A stretch of 33,341 bases of DNA from Flavobacterium sp. (GCA_018401995.1 JAGYJR010000022.1:1-33341); one strand, 5' to 3'. Shown: positions 8,591 to 16,913, numbered from the stretch's first letter. Translations and numbers: made by a program. The notes: generated by a model not told the origin, from the sequence alone.

Positions 8591-8627
8591 TTTAACAAAA
8601 AATAAAAATAATTAAACAAAAAATAAA
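8591..8627. repeat. 7-bp-period A/T repeat in the divergent promoter region
   Basis: A 16-base direct repeat, TTTAACAAAAAATAAA (8591-8606) and TTAAACAAAAAATAAA (8612-8627), with one mismatch and an offset of 21 bases. That equals three 7-base units or two helical turns. It lies between the photolyase operon and kmo and could be an operator or a simple repeat; the low complexity limits confidence. Confidence 0.5.
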
Positions 8628-8678
8628 TGCAAAAGTGAAAAATCTGATAAAAGTCGGGCTTAGAAATTTATTATTCCG

Positions 8679-8686
8679 TATTTTTG
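8679..8686 (+). promoter_or_regulatory. -7 element TATTTTTG of kmo
   Basis: An exact TAnnTTTG match 27 bases before the ATG at 8713. It lies inside the longer frame that could start at GTG 8635, which argues for the ATG as the true start. Confidence 0.6.
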
Positions 8687-8712
8687 CAGTCCAAATTTTT
8701 ACAAAAGTCTTC

Positions 8713-10053
8713 ATGCAAACGCCACAAAAAATTGCTGTTGTAGGTTCTGGATTAGTAGGAACTTTATTGGCAATCTATTTAAAAAGAGCCGGACATACAG
8801 TACATGTTTTCGATAGAAGTCCCGATATTAGAACGGTTGAGTTTTCGGGTCGTTCCATTAATTTGGTGATGTCAAATCGCGGGTGGAAAGCATTAGAAGA
8901 TGTGGGTTTAGATGAAGAAATTAGAAAAATCGGAATTCCAGTAGATAAAAGAGCGATTCATTTACAAGATGGAAAGTTGAATTATCAATATTACGGTAAA
9001 GATGGCGAAGCTATTTTTTCATTGTCAAGAGGCGTTTTGAACAGGAAAATGGTCGATTTGGCTGAAGCTGAAGGTGTAGAATTTTTCTTCGAACGTAAAA
9101 TTTGGGATGTAACCTTAGCCACCGCATCTTTGTGGGAAGGCGAAACCGAGCAAGGCGATTGGACTGAGTTAAAGTACGATAAAGTTTTTGGAGCCGATGG
9201 CGCTTTTTCAAGAATCAGACATAGAATGCAACGCCAATCGATGTTTGATTATTCCCAAGAATTTATGGAAATTGGTTACAAAGAATTACATATTCCTGCT
9301 AATGCTGATGGTTCTCCAAAAATTGATATTCATTCCTTACACATTTGGCCAAGAGGAAATTTTATGTTGATGGGATTAGCTAACCTAGATAATTCGTTCA
9401 CTTGTACTTTGTTTATGCCTATAAAAGGTGAAAACTCTTTCGAATCTTTAAACGATGAGACGACTTTAGTAGATTTCTTTGCCAAATATTTTCCTGATAC
9501 AAAAGAAGTAATTCCAGATTTAGTGTGTGATTTCTTTAAAAATCCAACAAGTTACTTGGCGATTATGAAATGTTTCCCATGGACATTTGAGGACAAAGTG
9601 GCTTTAATTGGCGATTCAGCTCACGCCATTGTGCCTTTTTACGGTCACGGAATGAATGCCGGTTTTGAAGATATTACCATTTTAAATGAAATGATGCAAC
9701 AATTTGGCGATGATTGGAGCCAAATTTTCAAAGCTTACGAAATCTCAAGAAAACCAAACGCAGATGCCATTGCCGAACTTTCGAGAAGAAATTTTGAAGA
9801 AATGAGTGCAAAAACTGCGGATGCTAATTTTTTGTTGCAGAAGAAAATCGAAAAGTGGTTTTCTGACAAACATCCCGAAAAATGGATGCCGTTATATAGT
9901 AGAGTAACTTTTAGTTTACAACCGTATTCTGAAGCCATGGCAATTGGTGATTTTCAAAATGAAATTATGCAAGAAGTTTTGAAAATGGAGAATATTCAAG
10001 AAAATTGGAATTCAGAAGAAGTGGAACAGAAAATTATTGAACTTCTAAAATAA
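8713..10053 (+). CDS. kmo: Kynurenine 3-monooxygenase
   Basis: An FAD- and NADPH-dependent hydroxylase turning kynurenine into 3-hydroxykynurenine, the substrate of the KynU encoded at 1012. The 446 residues run from ATG 8713. The upstream GTG at 8635 is rejected because it precedes the -7 element and adds 26 residues before the Rossmann motif. Blocks: GSGLVG dinucleotide motif (11-16), GRSINLVMSNRG (46-57, family-specific), GADGAFSRIR (about 160-169), GDSAHAIVPFYGHGMNAGFED (starting at 300, FAD ribityl binding) and the C-terminal WMPLYSRVTFS (391-401), specific to KMO. The gene is transcribed divergently from the photolyase operon and ends at a weak terminator. Confidence 0.96.
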   Translation: MQTPQKIAVVGSGLVGTLLAIYLKRAGHTVHVFDRSPDIRTVEFSGRSINLVMSNRGWKALEDVGLDEEIRKIGIPVDKRAIHLQDGKLNYQYYGKDGEAIFSLSRGVLNRKMVDLAEAEGVEFFFERKIWDVTLATASLWEGETEQGDWTELKYDKVFGADGAFSRIRHRMQRQSMFDYSQEFMEIGYKELHIPANADGSPKIDIHSLHIWPRGNFMLMGLANLDNSFTCTLFMPIKGENSFESLNDETTLVDFFAKYFPDTKEVIPDLVCDFFKNPTSYLAIMKCFPWTFEDKVALIGDSAHAIVPFYGHGMNAGFEDITILNEMMQQFGDDWSQIFKAYEISRKPNADAIAELSRRNFEEMSAKTADANFLLQKKIEKWFSDKHPEKWMPLYSRVTFSLQPYSEAMAIGDFQNEIMQEVLKMENIQENWNSEEVEQKIIELLK

Positions 10054-10054
10054 A

Positions 10055-10092
10055 AAAATCAAATTTCATTATTATTAAATTTGGATTTTTTT
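10055..10092 (+). terminator. Imperfect terminator after kmo
   Basis: AAATCAAATTT pairs with AAATTTGGATTT around an A/T loop, with one bulge, and is followed by a T run. Its right arm overlaps the possible -33 box of the next gene. Confidence 0.5.
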
Positions 10093-10114
10093 CTTACAAA
10101 AAATAGTATCTTTG
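10081..10114 (+). promoter_or_regulatory. Promoter of the DUF2339 gene
   Basis: TTG at 10081-10083, 23 bases, then TATCTTTG at 10107-10114, an exact -7 box. In the short leader, GTATC (10118-10122) and GATAC (10128-10132) form a small inverted repeat. Confidence 0.55.
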
Positions 10115-10136
10115 GTAGTATCAAATAGATACAATC

Positions 10137-12671
10137 ATGGAAATTTTTCTACTTCTTATAGTATTGGTATTACTACTCATTTTAGTAATCAACATGAATT
10201 CAAAATTTTCTCAGTTGAACGATGCTGTTTATCGTTTGCATGAAAAAGTGAACGATTTAAAATCAGAATTACAATCTAAAAAACTTCAAGAAACTACAAA
10301 AACGGTTGCCGAAACCAAAGTAGAAAGCGTAGTGGAAGCCAAGCAAGTTTTTGAAAAACCAATTGAGAAGCCTGTCGCGAAAGTTGAAGAAAAGCCAATT
10401 GAAACTGAAAGAATAGTTCCAGAAAGTGTTCCAATTACTCCTGTTGTAGAAAGAGTTGTAGATAACAAGCCAATCCCAAAACCAGAAGCAGCTAGAGAAG
10501 AAACAAAACCAGTTTATGAACCACAACTTTCATGGTGGGAAACATTCAAACAAAACAATCCCGATTTAGAAAAATTCATTGGGGAAAACCTAATCAATAA
10601 AATTGGTATTCTAATTTTGGTTCTGGGCATTAGTTTCTTCGTGAAATATGCCATTGATAAAGATTGGATTAATGAAACCGCAAGAGTAGGTATCGGAATT
10701 TTAGCAGGTTCATTAGTCATGGGAATTGCTCATAAATTAAGACAAAACTACAAAGCATTTAGCTCGGTAATGGTTGCTGGCGCTATTAGTATTTTCTATT
10801 TTACCATTGCCATTGCTTTTCATGATTATCAATTGTTTAGTCAAACAGTAGCTTTTGTAATTATGGTGGTCATTACTGCGTTTAGTACATTAGTAGCCGT
10901 AAATTACAACCGACAAGAGTTAGCCGTCTTATCACTAATTGGTGGTTTTGCCGTTCCATTCATGGTAAGCACTGGCGCTGGAAATTACATTGTTTTATTC
11001 AGTTATATTGCCATTTTAAACATTGGTATTTTAGGAATTGCCTATTTTAAAAAGTGGAATGTAGTTACTATATTATCGTTTGTTTTTACAGTATTATTAT
11101 TCACTTCTTGGTATACCAAAGAATTATATGCCAATACTTTACCGCACAAAGGCGCTTTAGCTTTTGCAACACTTTACTACTTTATCTTCAGTATAGTTGC
11201 CGTTTTAAACAATGTGAGAAGAAAAGGCGAATTTTCATTCCTAGATTTTTCCATTTTACTTGCCAATACCTTTGTGTATTTTGGTTTAGGAATGGGAATT
11301 TTGCACAATTGGGGAATCAATTATAAAGGATTATTTACTTTATCATTAGCCGTTTATAATTTGTTATTTGCTTCCCTTTTATTCAAGAAATTTGGTTTAG
11401 ACAAAAAAGCGGTGTATTTATTAATCGCTTTGGTACTAACATTTATCACATTAACTATTCCTATTCAGTTTGAAGGCAATCAAATTACCTTATTTTGGGC
11501 GGCTGAAGCGGTTTTGTTGTTTTGGTTATCTCAAAAATCGAAAATCGATGGCTTCAAATTGGGCGCTATTATTGTGCAGTTTTTAGCGATTATCAGTTTG
11601 ATTATCGATTGGAATGATTTGTATCATTTTTCAAACAACGAACTCTCCATAGTTATCAATCCTATTTTTATTACTGGAATGGTAGTGGTCGCTACTCTTG
11701 TGTTAACTCAATTTTTATTGAAGAAAGAAACGAACATAGCAGCAACTTTTGGCTTGAATTTTGATCCCGTTTTTTACAGCAATGGCATAGCTTGGGTGGC
11801 AATAATTGTTGGGTATTTTGTTGGGTTATTTGAAGTAATTCATCAAGCGGGACAACACATTTCAAATTATTCGTCGATGTTTGCTATGTCGGTTGGATAT
11901 CATTTTATTTATTCAACTGTTCTAATTTATTTTGGATTACAATCAAACAAATCTTTGGTTCAAAAATCGGTCACCGTTCTTACGCTTATTAATGTAGTTT
12001 TTTATGTGATTTGGTTGTACAATATTCCGTCAAAAGAAGTGCTTTGGAATATTGCAAAAAATTGGAATTCATCGGTTGCATTTTACTTGCATTATGTAGT
12101 TTTAGCTTGTTTGGCTTACTATTTTGTGGCGATTGCCAAGCAAATTTTGCATCAAGCTTTTATTCCTATTTTGAAAACTAAGGTTGCGGTGTGGCTCTTA
12201 GTTTTTTGTGGTGTTTATATTTTGAGCAATGAATTAATTGTGCATAGTATGTTCGCAGTTGATCATGCAGCAGTTCGAAATGAAATTCTAGCGGATTTAA
12301 AAGCTTCCGATTATCCAGAAGATTCTTTTTATATGAATGAATATCGTGTGCAAGAAAAATTGAACGTGATAAAAGTGCAAGTCATAAAAATTGGATATCC
12401 TATTTTATGGGGAATTTTAGCTTTTGTATTGCTGATTTTTGGTATTAAAAAACAATGGAAACAAATTCGAGTTATTTCCTTATCACTACTAGGATTAACT
12501 ATTGTAAAATTATTTGTTTACGATATTAATAACGTTTCTGAAACAGGAAAAATTATAGCTTTCATCTTATTAGGAGTGCTGATTTTAATCATATCATTCG
12601 TATACCAAAAAATTAAAAAATTAGTAGTTGAAGAACCATCAAATACCCAATCAAATGAAGAAAATAATTAG
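10137..12671 (+). CDS. DUF2339 polytopic membrane protein
   Basis: 844 residues. An N-terminal transmembrane helix (about 2-20) is followed by a short coiled coil (25-55) and a Pro/Glu/Val/Lys-rich linker (about 65-135). Then comes WWETFKQNNPDLEKFIGENLINKIGILILVLG-like sequence, which opens a long run of about 20 hydrophobic helices to the C-terminus. The WxxFIGxNxxNKIGxxxLxxG junction is typical of DUF2339. The biochemical role is unknown; a transport or envelope function is often guessed. The stop overlaps the next gene by 17 bases, and the two families frequently occur as a pair, so a joint complex is likely. The start is the first ATG after a good promoter. Confidence 0.85.
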   Translation: MEIFLLLIVLVLLLILVINMNSKFSQLNDAVYRLHEKVNDLKSELQSKKLQETTKTVAETKVESVVEAKQVFEKPIEKPVAKVEEKPIETERIVPESVPITPVVERVVDNKPIPKPEAAREETKPVYEPQLSWWETFKQNNPDLEKFIGENLINKIGILILVLGISFFVKYAIDKDWINETARVGIGILAGSLVMGIAHKLRQNYKAFSSVMVAGAISIFYFTIAIAFHDYQLFSQTVAFVIMVVITAFSTLVAVNYNRQELAVLSLIGGFAVPFMVSTGAGNYIVLFSYIAILNIGILGIAYFKKWNVVTILSFVFTVLLFTSWYTKELYANTLPHKGALAFATLYYFIFSIVAVLNNVRRKGEFSFLDFSILLANTFVYFGLGMGILHNWGINYKGLFTLSLAVYNLLFASLLFKKFGLDKKAVYLLIALVLTFITLTIPIQFEGNQITLFWAAEAVLLFWLSQKSKIDGFKLGAIIVQFLAIISLIIDWNDLYHFSNNELSIVINPIFITGMVVVATLVLTQFLLKKETNIAATFGLNFDPVFYSNGIAWVAIIVGYFVGLFEVIHQAGQHISNYSSMFAMSVGYHFIYSTVLIYFGLQSNKSLVQKSVTVLTLINVVFYVIWLYNIPSKEVLWNIAKNWNSSVAFYLHYVVLACLAYYFVAIAKQILHQAFIPILKTKVAVWLLVFCGVYILSNELIVHSMFAVDHAAVRNEILADLKASDYPEDSFYMNEYRVQEKLNVIKVQVIKIGYPILWGILAFVLLIFGIKKQWKQIRVISLSLLGLTIVKLFVYDINNVSETGKIIAFILLGVLILIISFVYQKIKKLVVEEPSNTQSNEENN

Positions 12672-13875
12672 TCTTTTCGCGTTTTTTTTATTCCAAGGTC
12701 TTCTAGCGCAAGAAATGGCTATTGGTGAAATTAATGAAGTTAAGCAGTCGGGCTTACAATTGGTTTTGCTTTCTCCTGAAATTATTGCTGCTACCAATAA
12801 CAATAGTGATTACATTAGAATTACAAATGCAAAATCAGGAGCTGAAATGCCTTTTGCTTCCTATGCCATTAATGAAACATTTAAAAAATCTTGGATTGAT
12901 TTTCCTTTAGTGTCCAAATCCAAAAATGATTCGGTAAGTTCTTATGTGATTTCGAATGCTAAACAGTTAAAGATAAACGAATTATTTATGTTTATTGCCA
13001 ACTCGTCGGTTTCAAAAAACGTGAATGTTTCCGGTAGTAATGATGGAAACGAGTGGTTTGGTTTGGTCCAAAATTATTCCCTTTATAATTTGATGGATTC
13101 CAAGTTAGCACAAGTTGAAAAAAACATTGTACTTCCACTTAACAATTACAAGTTTTTGAAAATCGATTTTGATGATAAAAAAAGTTTACCTGTTGCAGCC
13201 AAAAGCTTTGGAATGTACCAAACGAAAGTAAACTTTGTAACGAGATTAGAATTAGAAAATTTTAATAAAACAACACAACTTGATGCTTCCAAAAAGGAAT
13301 CATTAATTTATATTTCTTTTGAAAAACCGCACCTAATTTCGAGAATAGATTTTGATATTCGTTCAGATTTGTATTTCAGAAACGCCCGAATTTTAGTAAA
13401 TCGTGAACGAAAAATTAAAAATAAATCCCAAAAGTATCAAGATGAATTTTTTTCTTTTGTTTTGAATTCAAAGACAAAAAACAGTTTCGAATTTCCAGAA
13501 ATTTTTGAAAAGGAAATTATCATAGAAATTGATAATCAAGACAATCCGCCATTGGGAATAGAAAACATCAAACTTTTTCAAACACCAAAATACATTATTG
13601 CAAATTTAAAGCAAAATGAAACATACGAAATTAAAGTTTCAACAGCATATGAAAAGCCAAGTTATGACATTGTTAATTTTCTTCCAAAAGAATTGGATTC
13701 CTTATCAATAGTTACAGTTGAAAATTTCAATATAATTCAAAATGAAGCTGAAATTGCGGAACCAAAATCATTCTGGCAAACCCAATGGTTTTTATGGAGT
13801 GCCATTATTTTAGCTGGAATTATTATTGGCTATTTCGCACTCGGCTTATTAAAAGATGTAGATAAGAAAGGCTAA
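12655..13875 (+). CDS. DUF3999-like exported protein with C-terminal anchor
   Basis: 406 residues from ATG 12655, which gives a proper signal peptide (MKKIISLFAFFLFQGLLAQ, cleavage likely after the AQ). An upstream in-frame start at 12628 would bury the signal. The body is rich in beta segments, with a discoidin-like stretch near VNVSGSNDGNEWFGLVQNYS (about 122-141) and KFLKIDFDDKK. A single transmembrane helix lies near the C-terminus (about 381-400, SAIILAGIIIGYFALGLL) with a short cytoplasmic KDVDKKG tail. The layout suits DUF3999, the usual partner of DUF2339. The function is unknown. Translation is probably coupled to the upstream gene through the 17-base overlap. Confidence 0.75.
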   Translation: MKKIISLFAFFLFQGLLAQEMAIGEINEVKQSGLQLVLLSPEIIAATNNNSDYIRITNAKSGAEMPFASYAINETFKKSWIDFPLVSKSKNDSVSSYVISNAKQLKINELFMFIANSSVSKNVNVSGSNDGNEWFGLVQNYSLYNLMDSKLAQVEKNIVLPLNNYKFLKIDFDDKKSLPVAAKSFGMYQTKVNFVTRLELENFNKTTQLDASKKESLIYISFEKPHLISRIDFDIRSDLYFRNARILVNRERKIKNKSQKYQDEFFSFVLNSKTKNSFEFPEIFEKEIIIEIDNQDNPPLGIENIKLFQTPKYIIANLKQNETYEIKVSTAYEKPSYDIVNFLPKELDSLSIVTVENFNIIQNEAEIAEPKSFWQTQWFLWSAIILAGIIIGYFALGLLKDVDKKG

Positions 13876-14240
13876 ATTTCTTCTCTATGCACTTTATTGA
13901 AATCGAACGCAGGCGAACAAATAGCAATGTATTCGCAAATACCCTCGAATGGATTCGAATATTGAACACGCGTATTTTTCTCAATTTTAATGGATTGACC
14001 AGCTTCTAAAACAATAGTTTCATTTTCAATAATAAATTGCTTTTTTCCTTTTATGATATAGGTGTACTCATCAAATTCAGGAGTTTGAAACGGTTCACTC
14101 CAACCTGGAGGTGCAATCATATGCGCAATCGATATTTCTGAATTTTTGGTAGTTGCCAATCCGTGATGTTCCTCAATCAATTTTCCATCAGTCGTTGGAA
14201 CAACAAATGGTGCTTTTTGGATAAAATATTTTTTCATCAT
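13872..14240 (-). CDS. Small cupin-domain protein
   Basis: 122 residues from the ATG at 14240 (a second ATG follows at once). A TTG at 14264 lies upstream of the likely transcription start and is rejected. It is a single cupin barrel: PPGWSEPFQTPEFDEYTYIIKGK is motif 1, with Glu and His-poor metal positions, and EAGQSIKIEKNTRVQYSNPFEG is motif 2. The usual motif 1 histidines are missing, so metal binding is uncertain. The substrate is not recognisable. It converges with the DUF3999 gene, and the two stops overlap within CTAA. Confidence 0.8.
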   Translation of the reverse strand: MMKKYFIQKAPFVVPTTDGKLIEEHHGLATTKNSEISIAHMIAPPGWSEPFQTPEFDEYTYIIKGKKQFIIENETIVLEAGQSIKIEKNTRVQYSNPFEGICEYIAICSPAFDFNKVHREEI

Positions 14241-14261
14241 TTTTTTATTTACAAATCTCCT

Positions 14262-14269
14262 CAAAAATA
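14262..14269 (-). promoter_or_regulatory. -7 element of the cupin gene
   Basis: Reads TATTTTTG on the minus strand, an exact TAnnTTTG match 22 bases before the ATG at 14240. Confidence 0.5.
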
Positions 14270-14314
14270 CTAAATGTAAATTACAGAAATGAAATTAACA
14301 CAACTATTTTATAT

Positions 14315-14391
14315 CCAAACTCCCAACTCCCAACTTCCATCATCAATCACCCATATTCTAATTTCTAACCTCTAACTTCTATCTTCTGAAA
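14315..14391. repeat. Degenerate heptamer array before queE
   Basis: Eleven consecutive 7-base units read in phase, including CCAAACT, CCCAACT twice, TCCATCA, CCCATAT, TCTAATT, TCTAACC, TCTAACT and TCTATCT. The array is pyrimidine-rich on the + strand and ends 8 bases before the queE -7 box, so it covers the place of the -33 box. Confidence 0.75.
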
Positions 14392-14399
14392 TGAAATCG

Positions 14400-14407
14400 T
14401 ATCTTTG
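14400..14407 (+). promoter_or_regulatory. -7 element TATCTTTG of queE
   Basis: An exact TAnnTTTG match 20 bases before the ATG at 14428. No TTG sits at the proper distance; that place is taken by the heptamer array. Confidence 0.55.
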
Positions 14408-14427
14408 CCCACTATTTGAATTTGAAA

Positions 14428-15060
14428 ATGTTACAGAAAGAAATACAATTGGCAGTAGAAAAAGGGGAAATGTTGCCTCTAATGGAAGAATTTTACACCA
14501 TTCAAGGCGAAGGATTTCATACCGGAACCGCTGCTTATTTCATCAGAATTGGCGGTTGCGATGTTGGTTGCCACTGGTGTGATGTGAAAGAAAGTTGGAA
14601 TGCTGAATTACATCCGCCTACAAAAACCGATATTATTGTAGCTAATGCCAAAAAATATGCTGATACCGTTGTAGTTACTGGAGGAGAACCTTTGACTTGG
14701 GATATGACATTATTGACTTCTAAACTGAAAGAGCAAAATCTAAAAGTACATATTGAAACTTCTGGAGCTTATGAAGTAACAGGAATTTGGGATTGGTTTT
14801 GTTTATCACCAAAGAAAAACAAATTACCTGTTCAAAGCGCGTATGATATTGCCAATGAATTAAAAGTAATTATATACAACAAACACGATTTCATTTTTGC
14901 CGAAGAACAAGCTGCAAAAGTAAATCCAAATGCCATTTTATTTCTACAACCCGAATGGAGCAAAAAAGAAGAAATGACACCGTTAATTGTTGATTATGTA
15001 ATGAACAACCCAAAATGGCGTGTTTCGTTACAAACACATAAATATTTGAATATTCCTTAA
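14428..15060 (+). CDS. queE: 7-carboxy-7-deazaguanine synthase
   Basis: A radical-SAM enzyme converting 6-carboxy-tetrahydropterin to 7-carboxy-7-deazaguanine in queuosine synthesis. The 210 residues from ATG 14428 equal the family length; an in-frame TTG at 14416 is less likely. EFYTIQGEGFHTGTAAYFIR (21-40) is the substrate-binding start. Cys44, Cys48 and Cys51 form the CxxxCxxC cluster motif. VTGGEPLTW (about 83-91) is the SAM-binding GGE motif, and QTHKYLNIP is the typical C-terminus. queA of the same pathway starts the window. queC and queD, which often sit close by, are not visible here. Confidence 0.95.
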   Translation: MLQKEIQLAVEKGEMLPLMEEFYTIQGEGFHTGTAAYFIRIGGCDVGCHWCDVKESWNAELHPPTKTDIIVANAKKYADTVVVTGGEPLTWDMTLLTSKLKEQNLKVHIETSGAYEVTGIWDWFCLSPKKNKLPVQSAYDIANELKVIIYNKHDFIFAEEQAAKVNPNAILFLQPEWSKKEEMTPLIVDYVMNNPKWRVSLQTHKYLNIP

Positions 15061-15115
15061 TTTTTTTAAGTCAAAAAAATTCTTATTTTTACTTTTTAAA
15101 TTAAACATAAAATCA

Positions 15116-15517
15116 ATGAAAAAAATTATTCTAACATTTGCATTCTTTGTAGCTGCTAATTTTGCTATTGCACAAGATGCATTTAAAACTGATGTAGTAA
15201 AAGTTATTGAAATGTCTGGAGCAAACACATCAATGGATGCGGTTAAAAAACAAGTACTCGGAATGATTCCTGAAAGCAAACATGCTGAGTTTCTAAAAGA
15301 ATTTGATGTGGTTATCAGTTCAATTAATGACGAACAAGTGAAAAATTTCATGGAAGTTTATACGCACGATGATATAAAAGAAATGATTAAATTTTACAGC
15401 ACTCCAACAGGTAAAAAAATTAAAGAAAAAGCTGGGGTTTTAGCTGAAAAAAATATGGCAATGCAACAAACCATCGGAATGCAACTACAAGGCATCATGA
15501 TGAAATACATGCAATAA
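15116..15517 (+). CDS. DUF2059 small exported protein
   Basis: 133 residues. A signal peptide MKKIILTFAFFVAANFAIAQ is followed by a helical domain. The block FMEVYTHDDIKEMIKFYSTPTGKKI (about 78-102) with the YxxPxGKK-type motif is the DUF2059 signature. It is periplasmic by prediction, with an unknown role. It follows queE by 55 bases, has a weak -7-like TATTTTTA at 15084-15091 and ends at a very strong terminator. Confidence 0.85.
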   Translation: MKKIILTFAFFVAANFAIAQDAFKTDVVKVIEMSGANTSMDAVKKQVLGMIPESKHAEFLKEFDVVISSINDEQVKNFMEVYTHDDIKEMIKFYSTPTGKKIKEKAGVLAEKNMAMQQTIGMQLQGIMMKYMQ

Positions 15518-15538
15518 AACTGAGTTTAGAAAAAACAT

Positions 15539-15586
15539 AAATTCCAAATTCCATATGAAAAATCAATTGGAATTTGGAATTTTTTT
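15539..15586 (+). terminator. Strong terminator after the DUF2059 gene
   Basis: A perfect 13-base stem ATTCCAAATTCCA (15541-15553) with TGGAATTTGGAAT (15568-15580), flanked by AA and TTTTTT. It also separates the convergent methyltransferase gene. Confidence 0.9.
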
Positions 15587-15594
15587 ATTGGAAT

Positions 15595-16299
15595 TTATAC
15601 AGAAAGCTTAGCCAAATAATCAAAGTGTTTTCCTTCCAAAATCAATTCACATTTCAAACCGTTGGCAATTGCTGCATTTTGTAAGGTGTTATAATCCAAA
15701 TACAGCCAATCAAAAGTGTCTTCCGTTTCTCCTTTATATTGAATGGTAAAAGTTAATTCACCATAATATCCATTCGCTGGAACTTCGTAAGCACCATCTT
15801 CGTCTTGGTCGTACATATAAATTAAGTCCGAACTATCAATCAAAATTTCTCCGCCTTCGTTTAAAAGCGATTTCAATTTTTGCAAGAACTTCGAAATCTG
15901 AATCATTTTTCCGAAAATTCCAGTTCCGTTCATCAAAAGAAGAATAGTATCGAATTTCTCTGAAGTTTCTATATCCAAAACATCCGAAACTTTACAGTTT
16001 TTCAAACCTCTTAATTCACAAGCTTTAATAGCATTTTCCGAAATGTCAATTGCGGTAACATCAATACCTTTTTCTTGCAAATATAAAGCGTGACTTCCAG
16101 CACCGCAACCAACATCTAAAACTTTTCCTTTGGCTAATTGTAACGCTTTTTGTTCCAATTTTGGCATCTCTTTAAAATCACGAAACAAATAGGCAACGCT
16201 CATTTCATCGGCTTCCGAAATAGAAGTTTCGGTGATTAAATCCTCGGGAGAATTATTGGTTTGGTAGTCTAAAATGGCTTTTCCGAAAAGGTCTTTCAT
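15595..16299 (-). CDS. Class I SAM-dependent methyltransferase
   Basis: 234 residues. Motif I is VLDVGCGAGSHALYL (about 55-69), the acidic end of strand 2 is VTAIDIS (about 75-81), and post-I and motif II regions follow at about 98-120. The N-terminal part (LFGKAILDYQTN) and the acidic middle (YMYDQDEDGAYEVPANGYYGELTF) resemble uncharacterised flavobacterial methyltransferases. The substrate is unknown. The gene is divergent from the YkgJ-type gene, with a 70-base gap that contains an octamer array. Confidence 0.85.
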   Translation of the reverse strand: MKDLFGKAILDYQTNNSPEDLITETSISEADEMSVAYLFRDFKEMPKLEQKALQLAKGKVLDVGCGAGSHALYLQEKGIDVTAIDISENAIKACELRGLKNCKVSDVLDIETSEKFDTILLLMNGTGIFGKMIQISKFLQKLKSLLNEGGEILIDSSDLIYMYDQDEDGAYEVPANGYYGELTFTIQYKGETEDTFDWLYLDYNTLQNAAIANGLKCELILEGKHFDYLAKLSV

Positions 16300-16305
16300 A
16301 AAAAA

Positions 16306-16337
16306 GTTTAAAAGTTTAAAGGTTTAGGAGTTTAAAA
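16306..16337. repeat. Octamer array in a divergent promoter region
   Basis: Four in-phase 8-base units: GTTTAAAA, GTTTAAAG, GTTTAGGA, GTTTAAAA. The array ends 6 bases before the -7 box of the downstream gene. Confidence 0.75.
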
Positions 16338-16343
16338 GTTGTT

Positions 16344-16351
16344 TAACTTTG
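16344..16351 (+). promoter_or_regulatory. -7 element TAACTTTG of the YkgJ-type gene
   Basis: An exact TAnnTTTG match 18 bases before the ATG. The -33 place falls in the octamer array, without a TTG at the usual spacing. Confidence 0.55.
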
Positions 16352-16369
16352 CAGTAGAAAATTCATAAA

Positions 16370-16867
16370 ATGCTAAAGCCAAATTTAAACGAACTCGGAA
16401 AACTTGCCAAAGATACACATAACGAAACCAAAAAGTATTTTGACAAGTTAAAAAAGAAAACACCTAAGAATTTGGATTATGTAATGCAAGATTTACACGA
16501 TGCCGAATTTAAAAAAACGGATTGTTTAGAGTGTGCCAATTGTTGCAAAACAACCGGACCGTTATTTACTTCGGCCGATATAGAACGAATTTCAAAGAGT
16601 TTCCGTCAAAAACCACAACAATTTATCGACCAATATCTTCGCATTGATGAAGATAACGATTATGTGTTGAAAAGTGTTCCGTGCACGTTTTTAGATAGCG
16701 ACAACAAATGTTTTATCTACGATGTTCGTCCAAAAGCCTGCCGAGAATTCCCACATACCGACAGAAAGAAATTTCAACAAATCTCAGATTTAACTCTGAA
16801 AAATGTAGCTATTTGTCCAGCCGCTTATAATATTGTGGAGAAAATGAAGGAGAAATTGCCTCTTTAG
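16370..16867 (+). CDS. YkgJ-family cysteine-cluster protein
   Basis: 165 residues. Cys52, Cys55, Cys58 and Cys59 form the CxxCxxCC motif. Cys105 (VPCTFL), Cys114 (NKCFIYDVRPKAC) and Cys124 follow, with the invariant RPxxCRxFP block. These proteins bind a metal, zinc or an iron-sulfur cluster, through the cysteines. Their exact activity is mostly unknown; relatives have been linked to protein methylation or oxygenase-like chemistry. The ATG is preceded by a good -7 element. Repeats rather than a classical terminator follow the gene. Confidence 0.88.
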   Translation: MLKPNLNELGKLAKDTHNETKKYFDKLKKKTPKNLDYVMQDLHDAEFKKTDCLECANCCKTTGPLFTSADIERISKSFRQKPQQFIDQYLRIDEDNDYVLKSVPCTFLDSDNKCFIYDVRPKACREFPHTDRKKFQQISDLTLKNVAICPAAYNIVEKMKEKLPL

Positions 16868-16870
16868 TTA

Positions 16871-16905
16871 AGTGGTCAGTGTTCAGTTGAAAGTGTTCAG
16901 TTTTT
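16871..16905. repeat. AGT-heptamer array after the YkgJ-type gene
   Basis: Five in-phase 7-base units all starting AGT: AGTGGTC, AGTGTTC, AGTTGAA, AGTGTTC, AGTTTTT. The array begins 3 bases after the stop. Confidence 0.7.
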
Positions 16906-16913
16906 CGCAATCT

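Noticed and set aside
8635..8712. A 26-codon N-terminal extension of kmo from GTG 8635.
   Set aside because: It contains the perfect -7 box at 8679-8686 and does not resemble the start of the enzyme family.
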